A stretch of 5,877 nt of DNA, taken from assembly GCA_903825095.1 (NCBI GenBank), contig CAIJZF010000168.1:1-5877 (forward strand), in the 5' to 3' direction. Under the pieces are notes generated by a model that saw nothing but the letters and a program-made list of their open reading frames with translations, searched no databases and was not told where the DNA came from. The stretch's first letter is position 1, and every line of letters begins with the position of its first letter. Of this stretch, positions 1 to 5,877 are shown one piece after another. Source of the DNA: an uncultured Bacteroidota bacterium. Lineage in GTDB: Bacteria > Bacteroidota > Bacteroidia > Chitinophagales > Chitinophagaceae. The translations under genes and the position numbers were made by a program.

Positions 1-3000
1 CCTTTTACCCGGCATCACACGCACGTTATTAAAATTAATGGTCTTAATGGTGGTTTGATCAACTGAAGCTGCTATAATAGAATCTCTTTTAAAGACATCC
101 TTTGTATTTTTTACTTTATCTGTATACAAGACATCTTTATCAAAGGGGTCAAACATTGGATTTTCTGTGGTTCTATTAATACCTGCAAATACAGGTAGTG
201 AAACTTTAATTTGCTTCGGTAATAATTTTCCCGCGTCAATATTAGTAGCTATATCAAATTGAGTAAGTCCTGTTTTAGAACGCTCATTCATTTTTTGTTC
301 AACTGTTCCAAAACCTGCTGTTCGCTTATTCACCGAAACCGATACCGATCCTAAATCGGCCAATATTAAATCCATTCTGCCCAATGCAGCCCATGCGCCT
401 CTTTCATCTAACTCCGATAATCTTAATTCATTAATCCAAACTTCTGCATCCACTGCACTTGTCGATTTTGTATTTTCAATGGCAATTAATATGCCTCTTA
501 TTTCTCCTAAATTAGGTGTGCCTTTTACAGAATAACGTTGTCTTCCAAAATCTTTTCCATACAAAGAACCAGCACCTAATATTGAACTATTATCTCTTTC
601 CATTTTTAGCGCAATCAAATCGCTTAAACTTAAATTCAATTCATTATCGGAGGGCCATACCGAATCGGCCACTACTTTTCCATTTAACTCGCCCTTGGTA
701 ACACGAAGTGGTATACGTACCTCGTAAAAGTTATTTTGAAAATCTTGTCCAATACGAATAACTGCTGTTAAATCTCCGTCATTTATTTTGGTGGCACTGT
801 TCAGCATATTCTCCGCATGTAAAAACATAGAGAGTCTTCCATAGCGTCTCACATCAATATTCATGGTTTTAAATACACCTCTTGGCGAAGCCCCAGCCCT
901 ACCCGCTGGCTTTAAACCTTTTAATTGCAAGGAAAGCGCTTGTTCATTTTGAAGTAAGTTCACTCCATTATTACTTAACAATTGAACACGCTCAATACCT
1001 GGAGGAATAATATAGTTCACAGGCACTCTACTACTATTCTCTTCCACACTTACCGCCAATGTATTTAAACCAGTCAAATCGGTTAAAGGTGTATACTGTT
1101 CACTATAGTCAACTACATTGGCATACTGCCTCCACTGATTACGCACTAAATCTAATTTAGCAAAACGAAGTGTAATGGAATCTTCAAAGCCCGTTAAATA
1201 CATTCTCAAAAAACGAATTGACTTAAAATCTCTAATACCGCCCACTGTACTTGAATAAGATTTAATAGGTACCCTAAATAAATACCAATTTTCTGAACTA
1301 GGTGTACCATCGGCAAGTGTTACATTCACTAGTTTTGTATCAGTTACATATCTTGCTGCGCCAATACGTCCTTTATCAAGTGGAATCTCATATTCAAAAT
1401 AAGCTTCTGTTTCATTTAAGGTATTATCTCTATTTAAATCTTCATTATCGGGAAGTAAACTAGCTGCACTACTAAATTCACTAGTGCCTGCTAAAGAAGA
1501 ATTGCCTTGAGGGTTATTAAAATATTTATACCTACCTAAAATATCTACTTTGTTCGCATCATATTTTGCATCTCTATACCAAACATAGTTATCCATACTA
1601 GGGTCAGCAAAGAACTGCTTACCTATTTCAGTCCCTGTACTTAAATTATATTTTGCAATAACATCTGCTCTTTGTTTAATCTCTAAACTATCTGTAAGTC
1701 CATCTAATCCAACATCCTGGAATTTTCTATCTTCTGGATTATTACTAAATGCATTGGTTACCTGAATGGGGTTCGTAGGTACTCTTCCCCAGGTAGAGCT
1801 ATCAATACTTGCAGGAATAGTGGGCGTGGGCATTCCATTTTCATAGAAGCGTCTTCCATCACGCAGAATATCTTCACTTACATTTCCTAAATTCAAAATT
1901 AATTTACCACTGGTGGCAGGCGATTTTACAAAAGGGTCTTGTACCCAAAATTCAACATACTCAATAATGCTGGTTTCAAAATCGGTTTGGTCTAATGCAC
2001 GCATAATACCACCCCATTTTTTGGAAGCCGATTCTTTACTAAATTTACCTGGTCTTGCCGCATCTAATTCACTACCCTCGTAATTATAGTTATAAGGGCC
2101 TCTATCTCTTGGATAATAACTTAAATCAAAAGTTGGCAACTGCACATCGGTAATATTGGTAGTCTTATTGGGGAATAATTCATTGGTAAATACCTGACGT
2201 ACTCTTGGGTCACTTAATAATTTAAGACTACCGCTTAAAGGATTATTAGCACTGTTTTTATCTTGCAAGGTAGGCTCAATTGTATACCATGCAATTCTAG
2301 CTCTGTTTTTATTATAGTCAATATTGTCCGATAAATTACCTTCTTTAAACCTATCCATTGGGGTGGAAGCCAAGGCCCAAGCGGTAAAAGGAAAACGCAA
2401 ATCGATATTGGTTCTTGTCGATTCAAAATCGTCTAAGTATACTACACCGCTGCCTGCTTTACCAATTTGTTGTGCATGACCTGGTTGTAAATAAGCTGCT
2501 TCTCCATAAGCAGTGATCGAAGACTTTGCCTTGGTTTGATAAAAAGGCAATCGATCTAAGGCTCTTGTTAAACCAGGTAGCTCTGCCTTATAATTAAAGT
2601 CAAAACCATACATGGAGTTTTTTATCGGGTCGGATCCAAAATTAGTTTTTGTAAAAAACGGACGCTCACTTAATCTAGTACTGGAAACACCAAAGTTCAA
2701 ATTTTTACTTTGCAAGTAATCTAAACGAAGGGCTCTAAATCCTCTTTCTTGAAAACCAAATCCTAAATTATTTTCATAAGATACACTCACTGGAATATTA
2801 GAACTTAAAATTCCTGGATTAATAACTCTAACGGTGCCCGATCCATAATCCACTAAATAATCAATGCCTTCTTTTAATATTTGTCCACCTGCTCTAACGC
2901 TTACAGAACCTGGAGGCACATTGAATGCGTTTAAACTTATTTCAGCGCCGCCAGCACTTCCTTTCACCTGTCCATCCATTACAAACCTATTTAAGTTAGT

Positions 3001-4965
3001 ATAGGTTTGGGCTTCCGATTTTATTTTGGTATATAATTCTTTGTATAAATATTTTTCTTTGATGGCCGACATTTCAGCACTTGCAAAAGCTAATTTTTCT
3101 AAGTCTGCTCCAAAAGGTTCTAAATAAGGAAGTACAATTCGACCCATTTTTGATAACACTGTAAAACCTTCTACATAGTCAAACTGTCCATCGGGCTGTG
3201 GGTCGTTTCGGTTATTTAATCTATCAAGGCCTAAAATTTTAATTAAAGAAATGCCTCTTACAGAAGCATCTGAATTTGGTAAATATCTTTTTAAACCATT
3301 CCCTGGCGACTCATACATAAGGTTTAACTGAAAGTCTTGTTGTTGAATGGACCCAAATAAATCTAAAGAGTACACGTTTTTCATCATCAAGTTCCAAATA
3401 GGCAGGTCGGTTCTTTGTGTGGTTGCCTTTAATAATTTTAAATATAAAATTTGCTGTACACCTTTATTAGGATCGAGTGCTATACCTTCAGAAAACTCAC
3501 CCACCTGGTATACTTTACCATTATAAGTATATTGATAAGCCACGCCCAATACTTCATCAGGTTGTAGTGGAATATTTAAAGACAAAAATCCAATTTGTGG
3601 ATTGAAAAAATATTCATTCTCTGTTAACTTTCTTGCAAATGTACGCTCATAGTCTTCTGCCGATCTAAGCCCTGCAGCTGTTAACACAGAAGAAACCCCT
3701 GCAGGATTTCTGGCCAATGAATTATTGATTACTTTAGCATATAACAAGTTAGCACCGTTGTCTGGAAAAGTATCTCGTCTGGAAACTTCTTCCCATTCTT
3801 TTTTACCTGGGAAGCGTTCCCCTAAGTCTACCAAACCAACTACATCTCTTGCATTGGTCGTTTGTCCATTTCTATTCGTTACCCAAACTTCAATTCTTTT
3901 AATTTGTATTTGAGAATTAATAATGGGCAGGGTACTCATTGCCTTATTGTAGTTCTTTCTAAAATGTTGCGCTAATAAGAAGTGTCTGTTCTCTTCATAG
4001 TCATCTAATCTTTTTTGAAAACGCTGCGTGGTGGCGCCGCCCTGCAAACTCATCGACTGCCTTTGCGACTTCTGATTCGCCATAGCAGCTGTTACAAATA
4101 GTTTTCCAAATTGCAATTGTGTTTTTACACCAAATAAATTTTGTGTACTAGGAATTAATACACTTCTAGAAATATAATTAATGTTACCCGCTTCAATACT
4201 TTTTACAATTTCATCTTTCTTACCCTTATAGCTTAATTTAATTTGATTGTCAAACCCTAAATTGGATAAAGAGTTTAAGTTAATAGGAAACTTTAACTTA
4301 TCGCCAATACTAGCGTTCATACTAAAATTGGTATTCGCATCAAAGTCAAGGCCTCCATTTTTTCTAGCACGCTCAGGCAAAGTAGGGTTGTCTACTATTT
4401 GTCCCTGATAACCTGCTTTAATATTAATTTCTCCAACAGGTTTAATATCTATTTTTAAATCAGAACCTGTTTTCCCAAACAACCTATCAAAATAACTATC
4501 GTACACTTTTGTTTTAGGCCTGCTCATCTTTCTATTTAAAGTTCCTAAAGAATTTGACCTTTGCATAAAATAGGCCTGTTCATCTTTGGCCGTTTTTAAT
4601 TTCCAAAACTCGTCAAAGGTTAAAGTAGAAGGCACTCTTTGCGCCTTGCCTGCAATTAAATCGGCAATTGAATAAGTTTTAGTAGCGGGGTCGTAATCTA
4701 CTCTGCGTTTTACTACGCTGGTATCCGATAAATCAAATGGGTTATTACTGGGTTGAGATAAAAAATCACCTCTTCTATCCTTTATGGTATAATGCAATGA
4801 ATCTCTTCCATAATAAACACGAACACTGTCCTTTGTTTTTTTATTTACAGCAGCATCTTTGACAGTATCTTTGAAGGGAACTTTCAAAGCATTCGATTGC
4901 GCAAACAATTCACTTCCCCAAAGAAGTAATAAGCCTGACAATAAAATTGTTTGGAAAAGTTTCAA
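1..4965 (-). CDS. sprA: SprA/Sov, type IX secretion system outer-membrane translocon (3'-truncated by window edge)
   Basis: SprA forms the giant outer-membrane beta-barrel through which type IX secretion substrates leave the cell; in gliding Bacteroidota it is also needed to export motility adhesins. The window holds 1655 codons, reading to the edge without a stop. Known homologues are about 2400 residues (Flavobacterium johnsoniae), so roughly the last 30% should lie to the left. Recognisable family segments in order: signal peptide (residues 1-22), an N-terminal conserved block around FDEFWKL (117-123), LGLDRLN (578-584) followed by a PDGQFDYVEGF stretch, a VSVRAGGQILKEGIDY segment (from about 688), YLDDFE (843-848), WGGIMR (984-989) followed by EYVEFWVQDPF, and SEDILRDG (1030-1037). 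All of these landmarks lie in one frame, so there is no net frameshift. The start is TTG at 4965: an in-frame TGA lies upstream within ruvA, and no ATG or GTG occurs between. It sits 22 bp after ruvA and probably shares its transcript. Identification is from remembered family motifs; which substrates it exports cannot be told here. Confidence 0.96.
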   Translation of the reverse strand, partial: MKLFQTILLSGLLLLWGSELFAQSNALKVPFKDTVKDAAVNKKTKDSVRVYYGRDSLHYTIKDRRGDFLSQPSNNPFDLSDTSVVKRRVDYDPATKTYSIADLIAGKAQRVPSTLTFDEFWKLKTAKDEQAYFMQRSNSLGTLNRKMSRPKTKVYDSYFDRLFGKTGSDLKIDIKPVGEINIKAGYQGQIVDNPTLPERARKNGGLDFDANTNFSMNASIGDKLKFPINLNSLSNLGFDNQIKLSYKGKKDEIVKSIEAGNINYISRSVLIPSTQNLFGVKTQLQFGKLFVTAAMANQKSQRQSMSLQGGATTQRFQKRLDDYEENRHFLLAQHFRKNYNKAMSTLPIINSQIQIKRIEVWVTNRNGQTTNARDVVGLVDLGERFPGKKEWEEVSRRDTFPDNGANLLYAKVINNSLARNPAGVSSVLTAAGLRSAEDYERTFARKLTENEYFFNPQIGFLSLNIPLQPDEVLGVAYQYTYNGKVYQVGEFSEGIALDPNKGVQQILYLKLLKATTQRTDLPIWNLMMKNVYSLDLFGSIQQQDFQLNLMYESPGNGLKRYLPNSDASVRGISLIKILGLDRLNNRNDPQPDGQFDYVEGFTVLSKMGRIVLPYLEPFGADLEKLAFASAEMSAIKEKYLYKELYTKIKSEAQTYTNLNRFVMDGQVKGSAGGAEISLNAFNVPPGSVSVRAGGQILKEGIDYLVDYGSGTVRVINPGILSSNIPVSVSYENNLGFGFQERGFRALRLDYLQSKNLNFGVSSTRLSERPFFTKTNFGSDPIKNSMYGFDFNYKAELPGLTRALDRLPFYQTKAKSSITAYGEAAYLQPGHAQQIGKAGSGVVYLDDFESTRTNIDLRFPFTAWALASTPMDRFKEGNLSDNIDYNKNRARIAWYTIEPTLQDKNSANNPLSGSLKLLSDPRVRQVFTNELFPNKTTNITDVQLPTFDLSYYPRDRGPYNYNYEGSELDAARPGKFSKESASKKWGGIMRALDQTDFETSIIEYVEFWVQDPFVKSPATSGKLILNLGNVSEDILRDGRRFYENGMPTPTIPASIDSSTWGRVPTNPIQVTNAFSNNPEDRKFQDVGLDGLTDSLEIKQRADVIAKYNLSTGTEIGKQFFADPSMDNYVWYRDAKYDANKVDILGRYKYFNNPQGNSSLAGTSEFSSAASLLPDNEDLNRDNTLNETEAYFEYEIPLDKGRIGAARYVTDTKLVNVTLADGTPSSENWYLFRVPIKSYSSTVGGIRDFKSIRFLRMYLTGFEDSITLRFAKLDLVRNQWRQYANVVDYSEQYTPLTDLTGLNTLAVSVEENSSRVPVNYIIPPGIERVQLLSNNGVNLLQNEQALSLQLKGLKPAGRAGASPRGVFKTMNIDVRRYGRLSMFLHAENMLNSATKINDGDLTAVIRIGQDFQNNFYEVRIPLRVTKGELNGKVVADSVWPSDNELNLSLSDLIALKMERDNSSILGAGSLYGKDFGRQRYSVKGTPNLGEIRGILIAIENTKSTSAVDAEVWINELRLSELDERGAWAALGRMDLILADLGSVSVSVNKRTAGFGTVEQKMNERSKTGLTQFDIATNIDAGKLLPKQIKVSLPVFAGINRTTENPMFDPFDKDVLYTDKVKNTKDVFKRDSIIAASVDQTTIKTINFNNVRVMPGKR
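4900..4965 (-). other. Predicted Sec signal peptide of SprA
   Basis: Residues 1-22 of SprA begin with MKLF and continue with a hydrophobic core rich in Leu and Ile (ILLSGLLLLW), ending in ELFA before QS. An Ala followed directly by Gln is a very common signal-peptidase I cleavage context in Bacteroidota exported proteins, so cleavage after Ala22 is the likeliest choice. There is no Cys in lipobox position, so it is not a lipoprotein signal. This fits an outer-membrane protein delivered to the periplasm by Sec. It also supports the TTG start, which places a Lys right before the hydrophobic core. Confidence 0.85.
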
Positions 4966-4987
4966 AGAAAAAATTTGAAGTTTTAAA
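4963..4987 (-). promoter_or_regulatory. sprA translation start region with TTG initiation codon and no Shine-Dalgarno
   Basis: The 22 bases between the ruvA stop codon (4988-4990) and the sprA start are almost all A and T, with no GGAGG-like sequence. Bacteroidota usually initiate without Shine-Dalgarno pairing and favour A/T-rich leaders, so this is normal for the phylum. The only standard start codon in frame between the upstream in-frame TGA and the signal peptide is the TTG at 4963-4965. An ATT at 4972-4974 is a theoretical but rare alternative that would add three residues. No terminator-like hairpin is visible in the gap, consistent with read-through from ruvA. Confidence 0.7.
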
Positions 4988-5584
4988 TTAACAGTTTTTA
5001 AGTGCTGCCTTAATCAAAGATTCTAAACTCATTTCAGCACCTTCTGCTTGTATGGTTTTATCAACTGCTTTTTCAGCCACCGCTTTTTGAATACCTAAAG
5101 AAACCAGCGCTTGCACTGCATCTTGATGAGGCGTGTTCTTATTGGTTAAAGCAAATCCTCCGTTTGGATTATTTGCCACATTCATTTTAGAAAGTTTATC
5201 TCTTAATTCAAGTACTAATCTTTCTGCCGATTTTTTTCCGATTCCTTTAATTTGCTCTAATTGTCTTGCTTCGCCTTGTACAATGGCTCTTACAATTTCA
5301 TCGGGGCGCATACCAGATAACATCATTCTTGCAGTACTTGCACCCACACCTGAAACACTAATTAATTGAAGAAATAATTCCTTTTCTTGTTGCTCATGAA
5401 AACCAAAAAGCACTTGTGCATTTTCAGTAATATGCAAGTAAGTATGTAGCATGCCTTTTTCCTTTTTGGAAATTGCTTCGTAGGTATGTAAACTAATATT
5501 TACTTCATACCCTACACCAACCACATCAACGATAAGTTTGGCAGGGGTAACTTGAACAAATTGGCCTTGTAAAAATGCTATCAT
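4988..5584 (-). CDS. ruvA: Holliday junction branch migration complex subunit RuvA
   Basis: RuvA binds four-way DNA junctions as a tetramer and loads the RuvB motor, driving branch migration in recombinational repair. The protein is 198 aa, close to the 203 aa of E. coli RuvA. Domain I (about 1-62) is the OB fold, with MIAFLQGQF, GVGYEV and the NAQVLFGF end. Domain II carries two helix-hairpin-helix motifs, VSGVGASTARMML (about 77-89) and IKGIGKKSAERLV (about 112-124), which grip the DNA backbone. A variable linker (about 131-151) leads to domain III (about 152-198), the RuvB-contacting three-helix domain with ALVSLG. The start at 5584 (MIAFLQG) is preferred because it matches the family N-terminus; the frame stays open to an ATG at 5635, which would add 17 residues with no counterpart in the family. 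At the acidic pin, where E. coli has Glu55-Asp56, this protein has Glu54-Asn55. It is the likely lead gene of a ruvA-sprA transcript. Confidence 0.97.
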   Translation of the reverse strand: MIAFLQGQFVQVTPAKLIVDVVGVGYEVNISLHTYEAISKKEKGMLHTYLHITENAQVLFGFHEQQEKELFLQLISVSGVGASTARMMLSGMRPDEIVRAIVQGEARQLEQIKGIGKKSAERLVLELRDKLSKMNVANNPNGGFALTNKNTPHQDAVQALVSLGIQKAVAEKAVDKTIQAEGAEMSLESLIKAALKNC

Positions 5585-5625
5585 AATACGTTCAAAATTA
5601 ACAAATAAGCAACGAAAAATGCCCA

Positions 5626-5661
5626 TTTGAACCAATTCTTAAGCAAATTTTCGGATATTTG
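5626..5661 (+). promoter_or_regulatory. Candidate Bacteroidota-type promoter for fabH
   Basis: A TTTG at 5626-5629 and GATATTTG at 5654-5661 resemble the phylum's primary sigma-factor elements, the -33 TTTG and the -7 TAnnTTTG, with one mismatch in the -7 word. The gap between them is 24 bases, somewhat longer than usual. A transcript would begin near 5667-5670, giving a leader of about 15-18 nt before the ATG at 5685. Position and orientation are right, but such words are common in AT-rich DNA. Confidence 0.35.
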
Positions 5662-5675
5662 TAAGCTAAACTAAA
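5644..5675 (-). promoter_or_regulatory. Candidate promoter for the ruvA-sprA transcript
   Basis: Read on the minus strand, AAAATTTG (5651 down to 5644) matches the Bacteroidota -7 consensus TAnnTTTG with one mismatch. A TTTA (5675 down to 5672) lies 20 bases upstream as a near match to the -33 TTTG. The leader to the ruvA ATG would be about 50 nt. An alternative exact -7 match, TAATTTTG at 5600 down to 5593, lies so close to the ATG that it would give an almost leaderless message, and I see no matching -33 word for it. Both assignments are tentative. Confidence 0.27.
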
Positions 5676-5684
5676 TGATATTCC

Positions 5685-5877
5685 ATGACGCCTACTTTGA
5701 GAGCCGCCATTACTGCCGTTGGAGGATATGTCCCAGAGACTAAATTGACCAATTTCGACCTTGAAAAAATGGTGGATACCAACGATGAGTGGATCAAATC
5801 TAGAACAGGTATTTCTGAAAGAAGAATTCTTCGTGAGCCAGGCAAGGCAAGTTCTGATATGGGAACAGAAGCAATAC
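5685..5877 (+). CDS. fabH: 3-oxoacyl-ACP synthase III (beta-ketoacyl-ACP synthase III), N-terminal part
   Basis: FabH starts fatty-acid synthesis by condensing a short acyl-CoA (acetyl-CoA, or branched starters in many bacteria) with malonyl-ACP. Only 64 of about 320-330 codons are in the window. The visible part aligns closely with E. coli FabH: GGYVPE, then [11 protein letters not shown], then RTGI.ERR, then MG.EA. Trp36 and Arg40 correspond to E. coli Trp32 and Arg36, which contact CoA. The catalytic Cys-His-Asn triad lies beyond the right edge and cannot be checked. The ATG at 5685 is the only possible standard start, because an in-frame TGA lies at 5676-5678. No Shine-Dalgarno is present. 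It is transcribed away from ruvA. A FabH paralogue serving another acyl pathway cannot be excluded from this fragment, but the match favours the housekeeping enzyme. Confidence 0.94.
   Translation, partial: MTPTLRAAITAVGGYVPETKLTNFDLEKMVDTNDEWIKSRTGISERRILREPGKASSDMGTEAI

Larger units (their letters stand above)
5585..5684. other. Divergent intergenic region between ruvA and fabH
   Basis: This 100-bp AT-rich spacer separates the divergently transcribed ruvA (leftward) and fabH (rightward), so it should hold promoters for both. It contains several TTTG-type words (described separately) and a short imperfect dyad, CAAAT at 5644-5648 facing ATTTG at 5657-5661. There is no strong hairpin with a T-run, no RNA gene, and no Shine-Dalgarno before either start. 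The in-frame extension of ruvA to an ATG at 5635 covers part of it but looks non-coding. Confidence 0.75.

Noticed and set aside
516..701. Plus-strand reading frame of 61 codons
   Set aside because: It lies wholly antisense to the clearly coding sprA frame, and its translation resembles no protein family I know; a chance shadow.
2235..2426. Minus-strand reading frame of 63 codons
   Set aside because: It is in a different frame from sprA over the conserved region next to YLDDFE, which is plainly coding in the sprA frame.
3725..3913. Plus-strand reading frame of 62 codons
   Set aside because: Antisense to sprA, with no start context or recognisable motif.
1..4965. sprA as a pseudogene or frameshifted gene, or part of a novel giant surface protein
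   Set aside because: Conserved SprA landmarks from residue 121 to beyond 1030, and the codons at the left edge, all fall in a single frame with no stop noticed; the truncation is only the window edge.
5133..5369. Plus-strand reading frame of 78 codons
   Set aside because: Antisense to the helix-hairpin-helix region of ruvA; a shadow of that gene.
5585..5635. Longer ruvA start at an in-frame ATG at 5635
   Set aside because: The additional 17 residues have no counterpart in the RuvA family, whose members begin with the MIxxLxG segment found at 5584.

Overview
The window fits an AT-rich chromosome of the phylum Bacteroidota. The evidence is a very long SprA (Sov) gene, which is the outer-membrane translocon of the type IX secretion system and is restricted to this phylum; no Shine-Dalgarno-like sequence before any of the three gene starts; and promoter-like words of the TAnnTTTG type. 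The exact family (perhaps Chitinophagia or a relative) cannot be fixed from the sequence alone.

Layout: positions 1-4965 on the minus strand are the first 1655 codons of sprA, which runs off the left edge. The gene has an N-terminal signal peptide and is open throughout, with no net frameshift across the checked landmarks. Only 22 bp upstream, at 4988-5584 on the minus strand, lies a complete ruvA (198 aa), the Holliday-junction-binding subunit of the RuvABC branch-migration machine. The two are almost certainly co-transcribed in the order ruvA then sprA. A 100-bp intergenic region (5585-5684) follows, and then the first 64 codons of fabH (3-oxoacyl-ACP synthase III) run rightwards off the right edge. 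ruvA-sprA and fabH are therefore divergently transcribed.

The three genes serve unrelated processes: protein export and gliding, recombination, and initiation of fatty-acid synthesis. The linkage looks like ordinary conserved housekeeping order, not a functional module. I see no mobile element, RNA gene, CRISPR array, long repeat or unknown system. The points that deserve a second look are small: an apparently obligatory TTG start for sprA, tight ruvA-sprA spacing, a changed acidic-pin residue in RuvA, overlapping back-to-back promoter-like words between ruvA and fabH, and an out-of-frame ATG just ahead of the fabH start.
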